Assembly (NCBI GenBank): GCA_024281675.1
Contig: JAMXAG010000019.1
Location: 1 to 51,898 of the forward strand
Direction: 5' to 3'
DNA length: 51,898 nt
Source of the DNA: Nitrosomonas sp.
GTDB lineage: Bacteria; Pseudomonadota; Gammaproteobacteria; Burkholderiales; Nitrosomonadaceae
The position numbers were made by a program, and so were the translations under genes. Below are positions 51,527 through 51,898 of the stretch, piece by piece. Position 1 is the stretch's first letter; each line of letters opens with the position of its first letter. The notes below the pieces were generated by a model. The model was not told the origin of the DNA and searched no databases. It was given only the letters and a program-made list of their open reading frames with translations.

Positions 51527-51814
51527 TTACTTATTTATTCCTCTCAAAAAAACCAGCTTAGGGATTCTGTTACGCTCGTTGTCATAGCCAAATATTACCG
51601 TAACATCCGCTGTTATTTTTCTTTTACCAAGAAGAATCTCAGGATCTAAACCAGGATCTAGTTGCAAGCGAACCCTTTTTTTATGCAATTCTGATATTAC
51701 AACAGCCCATCCACGTTTATTGCTATCGAGATCAGTTGCGCGAATCTCAAGTTCAATATTTTTAAAATCCTCAACATATTCCTCTTCTATTGGCTCCTGC
51801 ACAAAACGTGGCAT
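51527..51814 (-). CDS. Hypothetical protein of 95 residues
   Basis: Starts MPRFVQEPIEEEYVEDFKNI; acidic amino end and a beta-rich middle (ELEIRATDLDSNKRGWAVVI, RKITADVTVIFGYDNERN). No signal or membrane helix. Not recognised. It lies outside the prophage, right of attR. The ATG has no strong ribosome site; coding status is likely but not certain. Confidence 0.5.
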   Translation of the reverse strand: MPRFVQEPIEEEYVEDFKNIELEIRATDLDSNKRGWAVVISELHKKRVRLQLDPGLDPEILLGKRKITADVTVIFGYDNERNRIPKLVFLRGINK

Positions 51815-51831
51815 AACTCTAACTGAGGTAT

Positions 51832-51898
51832 GTTGTCAAAAATGGAGTCCATAGGTTTAAGCAGCGAGTAGATTTGCATAGTACTGCTGCGAAAATTG
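51832..51898. mobile_element. Probable insertion-sequence end running off the right edge
   Basis: Begins TGTTGTCAAAAATGGAGTCC and shares GTCAAAAATGGAG-y-CCATA with 44268-44286. A minus-strand frame (FSQQYYANLLAA then stop) comes in from beyond the edge and stops just inside it, as a transposase 3' end would. The family is not identified. Confidence 0.45.

Overview
The window looks like chromosomal DNA of a betaproteobacterium of moderate to low GC, most likely a Nitrosomonas-type ammonia oxidiser. That placement is inference from protein flavour (PEP-CTERM protein, Atm1-type ABC exporter, YgfX, lolA-rarA-serS and pyrG/eno/ftsB groupings); no 16S or ammonia-oxidation gene is present.

Layout. 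1-616: edge fragment of a flippase-like gene and non-coding DNA. 617-9355: SLC13/TrkA-C permease, a TPR-acetyltransferase fusion, a seven-repeat Ig-like protein, and a tonB-exbB-exbD operon behind a Fur-box promoter, then an RDD protein. 9510-17031 (+): a degenerate GGDEF membrane protein, ftsK, lolA, rarA, serS and a helical DUF6781-like protein. 17270-26453 (mostly -): htpX, ftsB, eno, pyrG, a fructosamine-kinase-like gene, argH, murA, with one + strand membrane protein at 24519. 26788-30063: PEP-CTERM protein, lgt, ilvD.

30135-34881 is an accessory and decaying zone: an IS1016-type (IS1595 family) copy cut short by an IS200/IS605 element, a frameshifted membrane-protein gene coupled to an alpha/beta hydrolase, an internally deleted IS5-type element with TTAGC duplications, a 107 bp MITE-like element, and ygfX. 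35117-44149 returns to housekeeping genes: YbaL-like antiporter, two conserved hypotheticals, ABC exporter, a 600 bp gap with a DnaA-box cluster, then an alaA-like aminotransferase, hom and thrC.

44594-51359 is the highlight: a complete-looking filamentous (inovirus) prophage bounded by a 17 bp identical sequence. The right boundary matches E. coli dif at 22 of 28 positions, so the phage most likely integrated at the chromosomal dif site by host XerCD and carries no integrase. Gene order is repressor / operators / 43-aa ORF / ssDNA-binding protein / gene II-type replication protein / tiny membrane ORF / major coat / terminator / minor coats / adsorption protein / pVI / Zot, followed by hairpins and a cargo end with a GDCCVxC protein, a YnfA-family membrane protein and a charged 81-aa protein. 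The repressor reading frame runs across the attachment site, so in the excised circle it would have a different, 29-residue longer and basic C-terminus. This possible integration-dependent switch of repressor form is the most unusual observation here.
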